A stretch of 39,817 nt of DNA from Streptomyces silaceus (lineage in GTDB: Bacteria > Actinomycetota > Actinomycetes > Streptomycetales > Streptomycetaceae). The stretch is taken from NCBI RefSeq assembly GCF_001419745.1, contig NZ_LIRJ01000344.1, positions 1-39,817 of the forward strand. The letters are read 5' to 3'. Of this stretch, positions 25,488 to 32,759 are shown in pieces. Each line of letters begins with the position of its first letter. The first letter of the stretch is position 1. The position numbers were made by a program, and so were the translations under genes. The notes beneath the pieces are model-generated. The model searched no databases. It saw only the letters and a program-made list of their open reading frames with translations, and was not told the origin of the DNA.

Positions 25488-26783
25488 TCAGACCGCACTC
25501 ATCGGATGCCCCGCCGTCGCCGAGCGCGGGGGCCAGGCGGCGGGGGAGAGGATGCCGAGGACGTAGGCGCGCGCGACGAGGGAGGGGCGGGTGGCGGCGC
25601 CCAGGAGGTCGCGCAGGCGGCCCAGGTGGTAGTCGACCGTCTGCCGGGACAGCTTCAGCGAGGTGGCGATGTCGCTGTTGCTGCTTCCCTCCGCCAGGAG
25701 GGTGAGGATGCGGATCTGCGCGGCGGTCAGGGACGGATGGGCCTCGTGGGCGAGGCTCTGGTGCGTGACGACGGCCCAGACGTGCTGGGCCCGGTCGACG
25801 GAATGGCCCACCGTCGTCAGGTGGAGCCGGGCGCGGCGCTGTAGCCCGCGCGTGCCGTCGAGCGTCACGCAGGTCTCGACACGTCTGGTGCGCCTGGCTA
25901 CGAGCCCCCGCCATCTGCGGTGCAGCCGGTCCAGGCCGGGGGCGGGCGCGAGCAGCGTGTGCGCCCGGCGGCCGACCAGGTCGGGCAGGGCGAGGCCCAA
26001 CAACTCGGCGGCCGCCGCGCTCGCCTCGACCACGCGGCCGCCGGCCGAGAGGAGCGCGCAGGGCAGGCCGGTGTGGTCGCGCAGCGCCTGCAGGTGTTCC
26101 TCGGCCTCTCGGCGCTGGACCATGGCCCGGAGGTGGTCGGTGACGTCCACGTAGATTCCCGCGACGCAGGTCTGCCCGTTCTCCCGGACGGGGAAGCGGT
26201 GGCCGACGGCGTGGCCCGCGCTGCCGTCCGGCCGACGGTAGTCCAGACGGTGACGCACCGGCGTGCCCCGGGCCAGGATCTCCTGGTCGAGGGCGCGGAA
26301 CTGGACGGCCTCCGCGGGGGCGTCGAAATCCTCGATGCGCCGGCCGGTGAGCTCCTGCGCTGTGGTGCCGTACAGGTGCGCGTAGGCATGGTTGGCCCAC
26401 AGGTAGCGTCCGTGCCGGTCCCGGATGAACGCGGCCGCCGGAGCGAGGTCGACGAGGTCGGCGAAGGCGGCGTACCGGCGCGGGGCTTCTGGGTGGTTGT
26501 CGACCTCCACCGCCAAACCGCGGGTGCGCAGGTGTGCGTGAGTGGCGTCCCGCGGACAGCTCACGTCGAAGGTGCGGCCGTCGAACCGGGCCAGCCAGCG
26601 GCCGTCCCGCGGCGGGTGTCCCGGGTCCGCGACTTCCTGGCGGATCCGGTCCAGGAAGCGCTGTGCCGTGCCGGTGTCGGCGAAGGCCCCGCCGCCCTTC
26701 TCCCGCACCTGCCACGGCTGGTCGACCTCCCACCAGAAGACGGGAAGGTCCTCGAGCAGAGCCTTGAGGCTGAAATCGTCCAC
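25488..26783 (-). CDS. PAS-domain LuxR-family regulator
   Basis: A 431-residue regulator. Residues about 105-215 form a PAS domain (DLAPAAAFIRDRHGRYLWAN, then GRRIEDFDAPAEAVQFRALD and VAGIYVDVTDH). A second PAS-like segment spans about 235-350 (LPCALLSAGGRVVEASAAAA). The C-terminus is a LuxR helix-turn-helix (LTAAQIRILTLLAEGSSNSD, then IATSLKLSRQTVDYHLGRLR). PAS-LuxR proteins control many Streptomyces natural-product clusters, PimM being the known example. The gene diverges from the ATP-grasp/phosphotransferase/MFS operon across 345 bp and is its most likely regulator. The N-terminal 100 residues (WWEVDQPWQVREKGGG) are of unknown type. Confidence 0.88.
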   Translation of the reverse strand: MDDFSLKALLEDLPVFWWEVDQPWQVREKGGGAFADTGTAQRFLDRIRQEVADPGHPPRDGRWLARFDGRTFDVSCPRDATHAHLRTRGLAVEVDNHPEAPRRYAAFADLVDLAPAAAFIRDRHGRYLWANHAYAHLYGTTAQELTGRRIEDFDAPAEAVQFRALDQEILARGTPVRHRLDYRRPDGSAGHAVGHRFPVRENGQTCVAGIYVDVTDHLRAMVQRREAEEHLQALRDHTGLPCALLSAGGRVVEASAAAAELLGLALPDLVGRRAHTLLAPAPGLDRLHRRWRGLVARRTRRVETCVTLDGTRGLQRRARLHLTTVGHSVDRAQHVWAVVTHQSLAHEAHPSLTAAQIRILTLLAEGSSNSDIATSLKLSRQTVDYHLGRLRDLLGAATRPSLVARAYVLGILSPAAWPPRSATAGHPMSAV

Positions 26784-27128
26784 AGCTGTTTCTCCGTCTG
26801 TATACGAGTGGTTGACGCACAGTCACCACGCGATGCGTATCCCGTCCTCCGCTCGCGCATGCTCGGTTCTCGGCCGAAGTGGCGGCGCGGGCCGCGGGTG
26901 CTCGTGGAGGGGTCCCAAGTGCCCGCGACACATGCCGTGGCGCCGACTCAGGCATTTGCCTGAACGCCGGGCCTCCGCGGTGGTCTCACAGGTGTCCGGC
27001 GCCTGTTCCCCTTGGAGGAGCGGGTGAACACGCCCCGCTCCCTCTCCCCGGTGTCTCCGCGCGCTCGGCGCGCGGCACCGGCCCGTACGGCGACACGTAT
27101 CAACTGGACGAAACGGAGACGAACTTCA
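26784..27128. promoter_or_regulatory. 345-bp divergent control region of the ATP-grasp operon
   Basis: This gap separates the PAS-LuxR gene from the ATP-grasp gene and must hold both promoters. The part at about 26785-26840 (around GTCTGTATACGAGTGGTTGACG) is less GC-rich and could be the regulator's promoter. Near the other end, GGAGGAG at 27014-27020 is a near-perfect ribosome binding site 3 nt before GTG 27024, in frame with the ATP-grasp gene; see that entry. No inverted repeat long enough to name as an operator was found. Confidence 0.55.
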
Positions 27129-28502
27129 GTGAGCAAGGTGCTGTTAGTGCATGCCAAGGGTGGTCCGCCGCTCGGTCACGTCCTGTCCCGGACGGCCGTG
27201 AAGGCGCAGGTGCACCTGCTGGCGCTCAGCGCTCTTCCTCCCGCCGTGGCAGGTGACGCCCGGGAGCTGTGCGCCTCGGTGGTGACGCCCACCGACGCGC
27301 AGCGCACCGACCTGGTGTCCCTGATCGTCGCGCGGGCGGAGGCCGTCGGCGCGGACGCGGTGCTCACCTTCTCCGAGTACGCGGTCGTCGCCGTCGCCGA
27401 GGCGTGCGAGGCGCTCGGCCTGCCGGGCGCCGGCGGCGCCGCCGCACTGGCCCGTGACAAGCGCCTGATGCGGCGCACCTGGCGCGAACACGGCCTGCCC
27501 CAGCCCGAGTTCCGGCCCGTCGCCACCGAGGCCGACCTCCACGAGGCGGCCAACCGCCTGCCCTTCCCGCTCCTCCTCAAGGCGGCCTGGAGCGCGGGTT
27601 CCACCGCGCACCAGATCATCCGCTCCCCGCAGGAGGTGTCCGCCGCCTGGCGCCGGTCGCGCGATGTGATGGCCGAATCGGCCCAGTTGGGTTACGCGGA
27701 ACTGCATGTGGCCGAGGCCGACGCGGACTTCGTGGTCGAACAGATCGTCACCGGCACCGCGTCGGAGTGGTTCGACGACCCGGGCTGGGGCGACTACGTC
27801 AGCGTCGAGGGCGTCGTGGCGCGGGGCGTCTTCCACCCGGTCTGCGTCAGCGGCCGCATGCCCACCGTCGCACCGTTCACCGAGCGGGCGGGCATCACCC
27901 CCGCCCAGCTGGCCCCGGACGCCCAGAACCGGATCGTGGCCCTGGCCCGGGAGTCCGTCGACGCGCTCGGCCTGCGCGACTGCGGCACCCACACCGAGAT
28001 CAAGCTCGGGGCGGACGGCCGGATGTGGCTGATCGAGACGGCAGCCCGGTTCGGCGGCGCGATGACCGTGCCGCAGATCGAGGAGGTCTTCGACCTCGAC
28101 CTGATCGGCATGCTCGTCGACCATCTCCTCGGCCGCCCGGTCCACTGGCCCGAGCGCGCCCTCACCCCGGCGCAGGCGCGCGGGGCGGCCGGCTCGCTCG
28201 TCGTCCTCGCGGTCGACGGCGCGGGCGAGGCCTGGCAGGACCGCAAGGCCTGGGACTTCCCCGCGGTCGAGGACCGCGTGCCGCTGAGCCGGGGCAGCCG
28301 CCTGTCGGTCGTCGCCGAGAGCTCCCTGACCGACGGCAGCACCGTCCCGGTCTACGACCCGGCCGCCGGTGCCAACACCATGGCGGCCCTGTGCCTGCTC
28401 TCCGCCACCGGCCCGCGCACCGTGCTCCGCGACTTCGAGACCCTGGTGGACGCCCTGCCCCGGGTCCTGCCCGCCGCACAGCCCGAGGAGGTCTCGCGAT
28501 GA
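27129..28502 (+). CDS. ATP-grasp ligase
   Basis: A 457-residue ATP-grasp enzyme, of the type that joins a carboxylate to an amine or thiol through an acyl phosphate. It starts with a pre-ATP-grasp Rossmann-like region (SKVLLVHAKGGPPLGHVLSR), then DKRLMRRTWREHGLPQPEF (about 110-128), the nucleotide lysine in FPLLLKAAW (K151), EQIVTG (204-209), and metal/phosphate residues in GTHTEIKL (286-293) and LIETAARFGGAM (E303, R307). The C-terminal 120 residues resemble the extra domain of amino-acid ligases. The start is unclear: GTG 27129 gives the natural fold edge, while GTG 27024 has the better ribosome binding site and would add 35 Arg/Thr-rich residues. The stop overlaps the next start (ATGA). 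Substrates unknown. Confidence 0.88.
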   Translation: MSKVLLVHAKGGPPLGHVLSRTAVKAQVHLLALSALPPAVAGDARELCASVVTPTDAQRTDLVSLIVARAEAVGADAVLTFSEYAVVAVAEACEALGLPGAGGAAALARDKRLMRRTWREHGLPQPEFRPVATEADLHEAANRLPFPLLLKAAWSAGSTAHQIIRSPQEVSAAWRRSRDVMAESAQLGYAELHVAEADADFVVEQIVTGTASEWFDDPGWGDYVSVEGVVARGVFHPVCVSGRMPTVAPFTERAGITPAQLAPDAQNRIVALARESVDALGLRDCGTHTEIKLGADGRMWLIETAARFGGAMTVPQIEEVFDLDLIGMLVDHLLGRPVHWPERALTPAQARGAAGSLVVLAVDGAGEAWQDRKAWDFPAVEDRVPLSRGSRLSVVAESSLTDGSTVPVYDPAAGANTMAALCLLSATGPRTVLRDFETLVDALPRVLPAAQPEEVSR

Positions 28503-30523
28503 CGGCCCACCTGCTCACCGGCGCACCCGAACCGGCCACGGACCGCACGGTCGTCGGCGAGAACCTCTCCCTGCCGCTCTTCCGCACCCTCTCGGGCGTC
28601 CTGGCGGGCCACCAGTACCTCAAGGTCGTCGTCGACCGCCTCGAGGACACCTGGCACCTGCTCGACACCGTCGCCCACCCCTTCCACGTCAACTACGTCG
28701 CCACCCGCGTCCTGGGCATGGAACTCAGCGCGCTGGACGCCGAACTGGACGCGTTCAACGCCTCCGTCTACACCGACCCCGGGCGCCGGTTCCTCCTCGG
28801 CGTGCTGTCGCTGCACGCCGAACAGGACGCCGAGGGCCGCGAGCGCCCCTTCCTCGTGCTGGAGACCACCGAGGCCGACACCATGCACGGTGACCTCCTC
28901 GCCTGGTTCTACGAGTACGTGCGGGTCCGGGTCGACGGCCGGCTGCCGGTGCTCCTCAAGCCCGCCAACCACGGGCAGGAGGAGCAGCTCGCGGCGGTCA
29001 GCGAGCAGCGCGTGCCGCGCATCCTGAGCCACGAACTCTTCGGCACCAGGACCAGGACCCCGCTGAACGCGGGCGAGGCCACCGGGCGGCTGCGGTTCTT
29101 CCGTACGCACGAGGAGTACGCGGCGGCTGAGGCCGGCCTCGGCTGGGCCGACATCGTCGCGATGCCGTGCCTGCCGGACGACGTGCCCCGGGTGGCCGGA
29201 TTCCTCAACACCGCGCCGATCACGCCGCTTTCGCACACCAACGTCCTCGCCTCCGGGTGGGGGATACCCAACGCGATCGTGCGCGACCTGGAACAGCTCG
29301 TCGAGCGCGACGCGCTGGACGGGGCGTGGGTCCGCTACCGGGTGCGCGAGGACGAGATCTCCCTGGAACGCCTGGACCGCGAACCGGTCCTGGAGGCCCC
29401 GGCCTGGCACCAGCAGCGCATCCGCCTCGAACCACCCCTCCTCGAGGACACCCCCGTCCTCGCCCTGCACCGGCTCCGCAGCACCGACCGGGACCGGTAC
29501 GGCACCAAGGCGGCCAACCTCGGCGAGCTGCACCACGTGCTCGACAGCCGCACGGCCGACCTGACCGCCTTCTACCGGCAGCCGCGCCCGCCGCGCGACA
29601 ACCTCTGCGGGCATCTCGCGGCACGGCTCGGCCCGGCCGAACCCGCCACCGACGAACTGCGCGCCGCCGCGGCCCGGTTCGTGGCCTCGACGGTCGGCGC
29701 CCCGGCGGGCGTCGCGCTCCCCTTCGCGCTGCAGCAGAACTTCCTGGCCTCCTCAGCCCCGCTCCAGCAGGGCATCGGCAAGCTCAAGATGGCACTGGAA
29801 CTCGACGCCACCGACGTCCTGGACGCGCTCTGTCTGCAGCTCCAGCACCTCATCCGGCACACACCCGTCCCCGAGTCGGTCACCCGGCAGATCAGCCAGG
29901 CCTTCCCCGCCGCCGCGGCCCCGGGCAGCCGCCTGGTGGTGCGCTCCTCCTCCAACGCCGAGGACCTGCCCGGGTTCTCCGCGGCGGGCGTCTACGACTC
30001 CGTCACCACCGTCCACGGCACCGACGAACTCCTGGACGCCGTACGCCAGGTGTGGGCCTCCCTGGTCTCGCCCCGCAGCGTGCGCCTGCGCCACCAGGTC
30101 GGCATCTCCCTCGACGACACGTACATGGGCGTGATCATCCAGGAGTACGTGCCCGCCTCCCTCGGCGGTGTGCTGGTCACCTGCAACCCGACGCGCGCCG
30201 AGGACTTCCGCAACGTCTACCTCAACTGCTCGCCGGGCTCACCGGAACAGGTGGTCGACGGCTCGGTGCTGCCGCAGCAGTACCTGTACAACACGGTCGA
30301 GGGCGGAGGCCGTACGGTCGCCCTGGGCTCCTTCGGAGAGCCGCTGTCCGCCGCGACCCGGGCCCGGCTCGCGGACCTGTCCCTGACCGGACGGCTCCTG
30401 CAGTCCCACTTCAGCGGGTCGCCGTGCGGCGGGGCCGACGTGGACAAGCCGCTGGACATCGAGTGGCTCATGACCGAGCAGGGCGACTTCCGGCTGGTCC
30501 AGATCCGCCCCTACGCGCTGTGA
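28499..30523 (+). CDS. Phosphohistidine phosphotransferase, PPDK/dikinase-like ATP domain
   Basis: A 674-residue protein related to PEP synthase, glucan dikinases and rifampicin phosphotransferase. The C-terminal half is the PPDK-type ATP-binding domain: YGTKAANLGEL (334-344), VRSSSNAEDLPGFSAAGVYD (481-500), IIQEYVPASLGGVLVT (546-561), DIEWLMTEQGDFRLVQIRP (653-671). The swivel domain lies before it, with the likely phospho-acceptor His246 in ITPLSHTNVLASGWGIPNAI. The first 200 residues are unassigned and may bind the substrate. There is no PEP/pyruvate TIM barrel, so it is not PEP synthase; transfer of a phosphate from ATP via His246 to a small molecule is inferred. It overlaps both neighbours by 4 bp (ATGA, GTGA), and GGAGG precedes its start. 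Confidence 0.87.
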   Translation: MTAHLLTGAPEPATDRTVVGENLSLPLFRTLSGVLAGHQYLKVVVDRLEDTWHLLDTVAHPFHVNYVATRVLGMELSALDAELDAFNASVYTDPGRRFLLGVLSLHAEQDAEGRERPFLVLETTEADTMHGDLLAWFYEYVRVRVDGRLPVLLKPANHGQEEQLAAVSEQRVPRILSHELFGTRTRTPLNAGEATGRLRFFRTHEEYAAAEAGLGWADIVAMPCLPDDVPRVAGFLNTAPITPLSHTNVLASGWGIPNAIVRDLEQLVERDALDGAWVRYRVREDEISLERLDREPVLEAPAWHQQRIRLEPPLLEDTPVLALHRLRSTDRDRYGTKAANLGELHHVLDSRTADLTAFYRQPRPPRDNLCGHLAARLGPAEPATDELRAAAARFVASTVGAPAGVALPFALQQNFLASSAPLQQGIGKLKMALELDATDVLDALCLQLQHLIRHTPVPESVTRQISQAFPAAAAPGSRLVVRSSSNAEDLPGFSAAGVYDSVTTVHGTDELLDAVRQVWASLVSPRSVRLRHQVGISLDDTYMGVIIQEYVPASLGGVLVTCNPTRAEDFRNVYLNCSPGSPEQVVDGSVLPQQYLYNTVEGGGRTVALGSFGEPLSAATRARLADLSLTGRLLQSHFSGSPCGGADVDKPLDIEWLMTEQGDFRLVQIRPYAL

Positions 30524-31893
30524 CCCCGCGCATGCGCCGCCCCGCCACGGGCGCGGGCGGCGGTCTGACGGACACCGCACGCCGCATCATCCGCCTCAAC
30601 TACGGCTTCCAGCTGCTGTTCAACCTGCTGTGGTGGATGCCGGTGTTCTACGCCTACCAGAAGACGGCCGGGCTGACGGATGCCGAGATCTTCGGCATCC
30701 AGAGCATCTATTACGTGGCGTTCTGCCTGTTCGAGATCCCGACCGGGCTGATCGCCGACCGGATCGGCACCCGCAACTGCCTGCGGGCCGGCGCGGTGGT
30801 CATGACGGCGGCCAACCTCGCTCCGGTGCTCAGCGACTCCTACACCGGCTTCCTGCTGCACTTCCTCGCCATCGCCGCGGGCCGCTCGCTCACCTCGGGC
30901 GCGGCGAGCGCCTATCTGTACGACGGGCTGCGGGCCGAGAAGTGCGATGAGCACTACCTGAAGGCGGAGGGCACCGCACGCGCCCTGGGCCTTGCGGCGA
31001 AGGTCGTGTGCTGGCCGCTGGTCGGCCCGCTGATGGCGCTCGCCCACCCGGCCCCGTACCTGCTCAGCGCCGTCAGTGCGGCGGGCTCGCTGGCGTGCGC
31101 CGTCGCGTTGCCCCGGCTCGCCGGAGCGGACCGCGACAGCGGCAAGGCGGCGGCCGACCGGTCGGACGGGGGGCGCCGGGGCGGCGCCTTCCTGCGGGAC
31201 GCGGGCGCGGCCCTGCGCTGTGTCGCCTCCTCACGGTGGCTGGCCCTGGTCATGGTCCAGGGCGTGGCCGTCTTCACGCTCTCCCGCATCTGCCAGGTCA
31301 ACCTCTTCCAGCCGATCCTGCTCGACCACGGCATCGCGGAGGCCTCGCACGGCGGAGTGCTGGCCGCGATGACGGTGGCGGAAGCGGTGGGCTCGGCCCG
31401 CCCGCAGTGGCTGAGCCGCCGCCTCACACCGGTCGCCTGGGTCTCCCTGCTCAGCCTGGTGCTCGCGGGCAGCCTGGCGGGCATGGCCTTCGGCGGACCG
31501 TGGTCCGTGGTGGCGTTGCTCTGCCTGTTCGCCGCCGCGACCGGCTTCGCCTACCCGGTCCAGCGCAAGCTGGTGAACGACGCCGTGCCCGCACATGCCC
31601 CGCGCGCGACACTGCTCTCGGTCGAGAGCATCGTCGACCGCGCGGTGTGCGCACTCGCCGCGGTCGCCGTGGGCGCGTACGTCTCCGCCGGACACCTGGA
31701 CGCGCTGCTGCTGCACAGCGCGCTGGCGACGGCGCTCCTGCTCGGGGTTTTTCACCTGGTGCTGCACACCGCGGCGGTGCGGCGCGGCCGGGAGGGTGCG
31801 GCCTCGGGTTCCCTTCCGGCGGCGCGGGGCACGCAGGACGAGGCCGTCCGCGCCGCCCCCGGGACGGAGTCCGGCAGGGGGCGGCGCGGATGA
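30520..31893 (+). CDS. MFS transporter
   Basis: A 457-residue major facilitator protein with about 12 membrane segments. It begins with a short basic leader and then YGFQLLFNLLWWMPVFYAYQ. The loop 2-3 signature is present as IPTGLIADRIGTRNCLRAG. The start GTG 30520 overlaps the upstream stop as GTGA, indicating translational coupling; ATG 30532 is the alternative. Its place at the end of the ATP-grasp/phosphotransferase operon suggests export of the product (inference). The C-terminal tail is hydrophilic and Gly/Arg-rich. It converges with a secreted HAD-like gene with 16 bp between the stops. Confidence 0.9.
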   Translation: MTPRMRRPATGAGGGLTDTARRIIRLNYGFQLLFNLLWWMPVFYAYQKTAGLTDAEIFGIQSIYYVAFCLFEIPTGLIADRIGTRNCLRAGAVVMTAANLAPVLSDSYTGFLLHFLAIAAGRSLTSGAASAYLYDGLRAEKCDEHYLKAEGTARALGLAAKVVCWPLVGPLMALAHPAPYLLSAVSAAGSLACAVALPRLAGADRDSGKAAADRSDGGRRGGAFLRDAGAALRCVASSRWLALVMVQGVAVFTLSRICQVNLFQPILLDHGIAEASHGGVLAAMTVAEAVGSARPQWLSRRLTPVAWVSLLSLVLAGSLAGMAFGGPWSVVALLCLFAAATGFAYPVQRKLVNDAVPAHAPRATLLSVESIVDRAVCALAAVAVGAYVSAGHLDALLLHSALATALLLGVFHLVLHTAAVRRGREGAASGSLPAARGTQDEAVRAAPGTESGRGRRG

Positions 31894-31909
31894 CGTAGGC
31901 GTGCAGCCG

Positions 31910-32548
31910 TCAGCGCGGCCGGTGGCCGAGGAGTTCGATGAGCCCGACCGGGAGATAGGCGGGCCGGTGGGGCCGGTCGACCTGGTACGCCAGGTAGCCG
32001 AGCGAGGCCGCGACGTCGACCTCCTCGGCCGTCTCCGCCTGGTAGACGAGTCGGCAACCGCCGGAGAGGTCCTTCGCGCGCTGCCACAACACCGGCGCCG
32101 GCTTGCGTTCCGCTTCCGAGCGAGGCGTCAGGATCCGGTCGCCGAAGTCCTTCCAGGCGAAGGGCGCCGAGCCCTGCCACGTGGCGTCGACCTCGCTCCG
32201 GAGCCGGGCGGCACGCTCGGCGTCGGTCGCGCCCCAGGAGGACGGCACGTTGGTGATCAGGCCGACCTTGATGTGCCGTTCGCGCAGGGCACGCAGATAG
32301 GCGGCCGCGCCGGGGTGGTAGCCGGTGCCGCCGTCGCTCGCGGTGTGCACCAGGGTCTCGCCCAGGTCGAAGTACACGATGGGGCAGGCACGTTCGACGC
32401 CCACCCGCCCGGCAATTCCGTGTGCCGCGCCGCCCGTCGCGTACGCGGGCGCGACCGCACCCGCCGTCGCGCAGAGCACGGTCGACACGACGGCCGCGCC
32501 GAGCGCGAGGCTCTTCCGGACCGGTCCCCTTGAGGCGAGTCTGTACAT
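31910..32548 (-). CDS. Secreted HAD-like protein
   Basis: This 212-residue protein has a signal peptide (MYRLASRGPVRKSLALGAAV ..., cleavage near PAYA, residue 37). Its domain resembles a HAD phosphatase: motif I as YFDLGETLVHT (Asp61 nucleophile; Gly at the second position, as in many DLGDTL-type members), motif II as LITNVPSS, and a lysine in EAERKPAPVLWQRA. The motif IV acidic pair is weak: ETAEEVDVAASLG. Catalysis on an extracellular phosphate is therefore possible but not certain. ATG 32548 is chosen because GGAGAAGG lies just upstream, inside the longer frame that would begin at 32575. It stands alone, convergent with the MFS gene. Confidence 0.82.
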   Translation of the reverse strand: MYRLASRGPVRKSLALGAAVVSTVLCATAGAVAPAYATGGAAHGIAGRVGVERACPIVYFDLGETLVHTASDGGTGYHPGAAAYLRALRERHIKVGLITNVPSSWGATDAERAARLRSEVDATWQGSAPFAWKDFGDRILTPRSEAERKPAPVLWQRAKDLSGGCRLVYQAETAEEVDVAASLGYLAYQVDRPHRPAYLPVGLIELLGHRPR

Positions 32549-32759
32549 GGCGTTGTCGCCCTTCTCCGGGCGCATCGCGAGGATGCGCGGGTGTCCCGTT
32601 CATGACAGCCAGGCGGCGGCGTGCCCAGGTGACACCAGCGGCGTCCGGAGGCTGCCCCGTCCTTCGTTCATCGATCCCTCGCGCTCTACCCCTGAACACC
32701 ACCTGCCACGCGGGGCGCAGAGCATCACGGGACGACGGCGTGGCCGGAGTCCGGCGGTG

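Noticed and set aside
27077..27160. Peptide-like stretch GDTYQLDETETNFSEQG in another frame before the ATP-grasp gene, resembling a graspetide core
   Set aside because: The frame has no usable start codon or ribosome binding site nearby, runs on into antisense-like sequence within the ATP-grasp gene, and the ligase is of the amino-acid ligase type rather than a recognisable graspetide ligase. I treat it as chance but note it because of its position.
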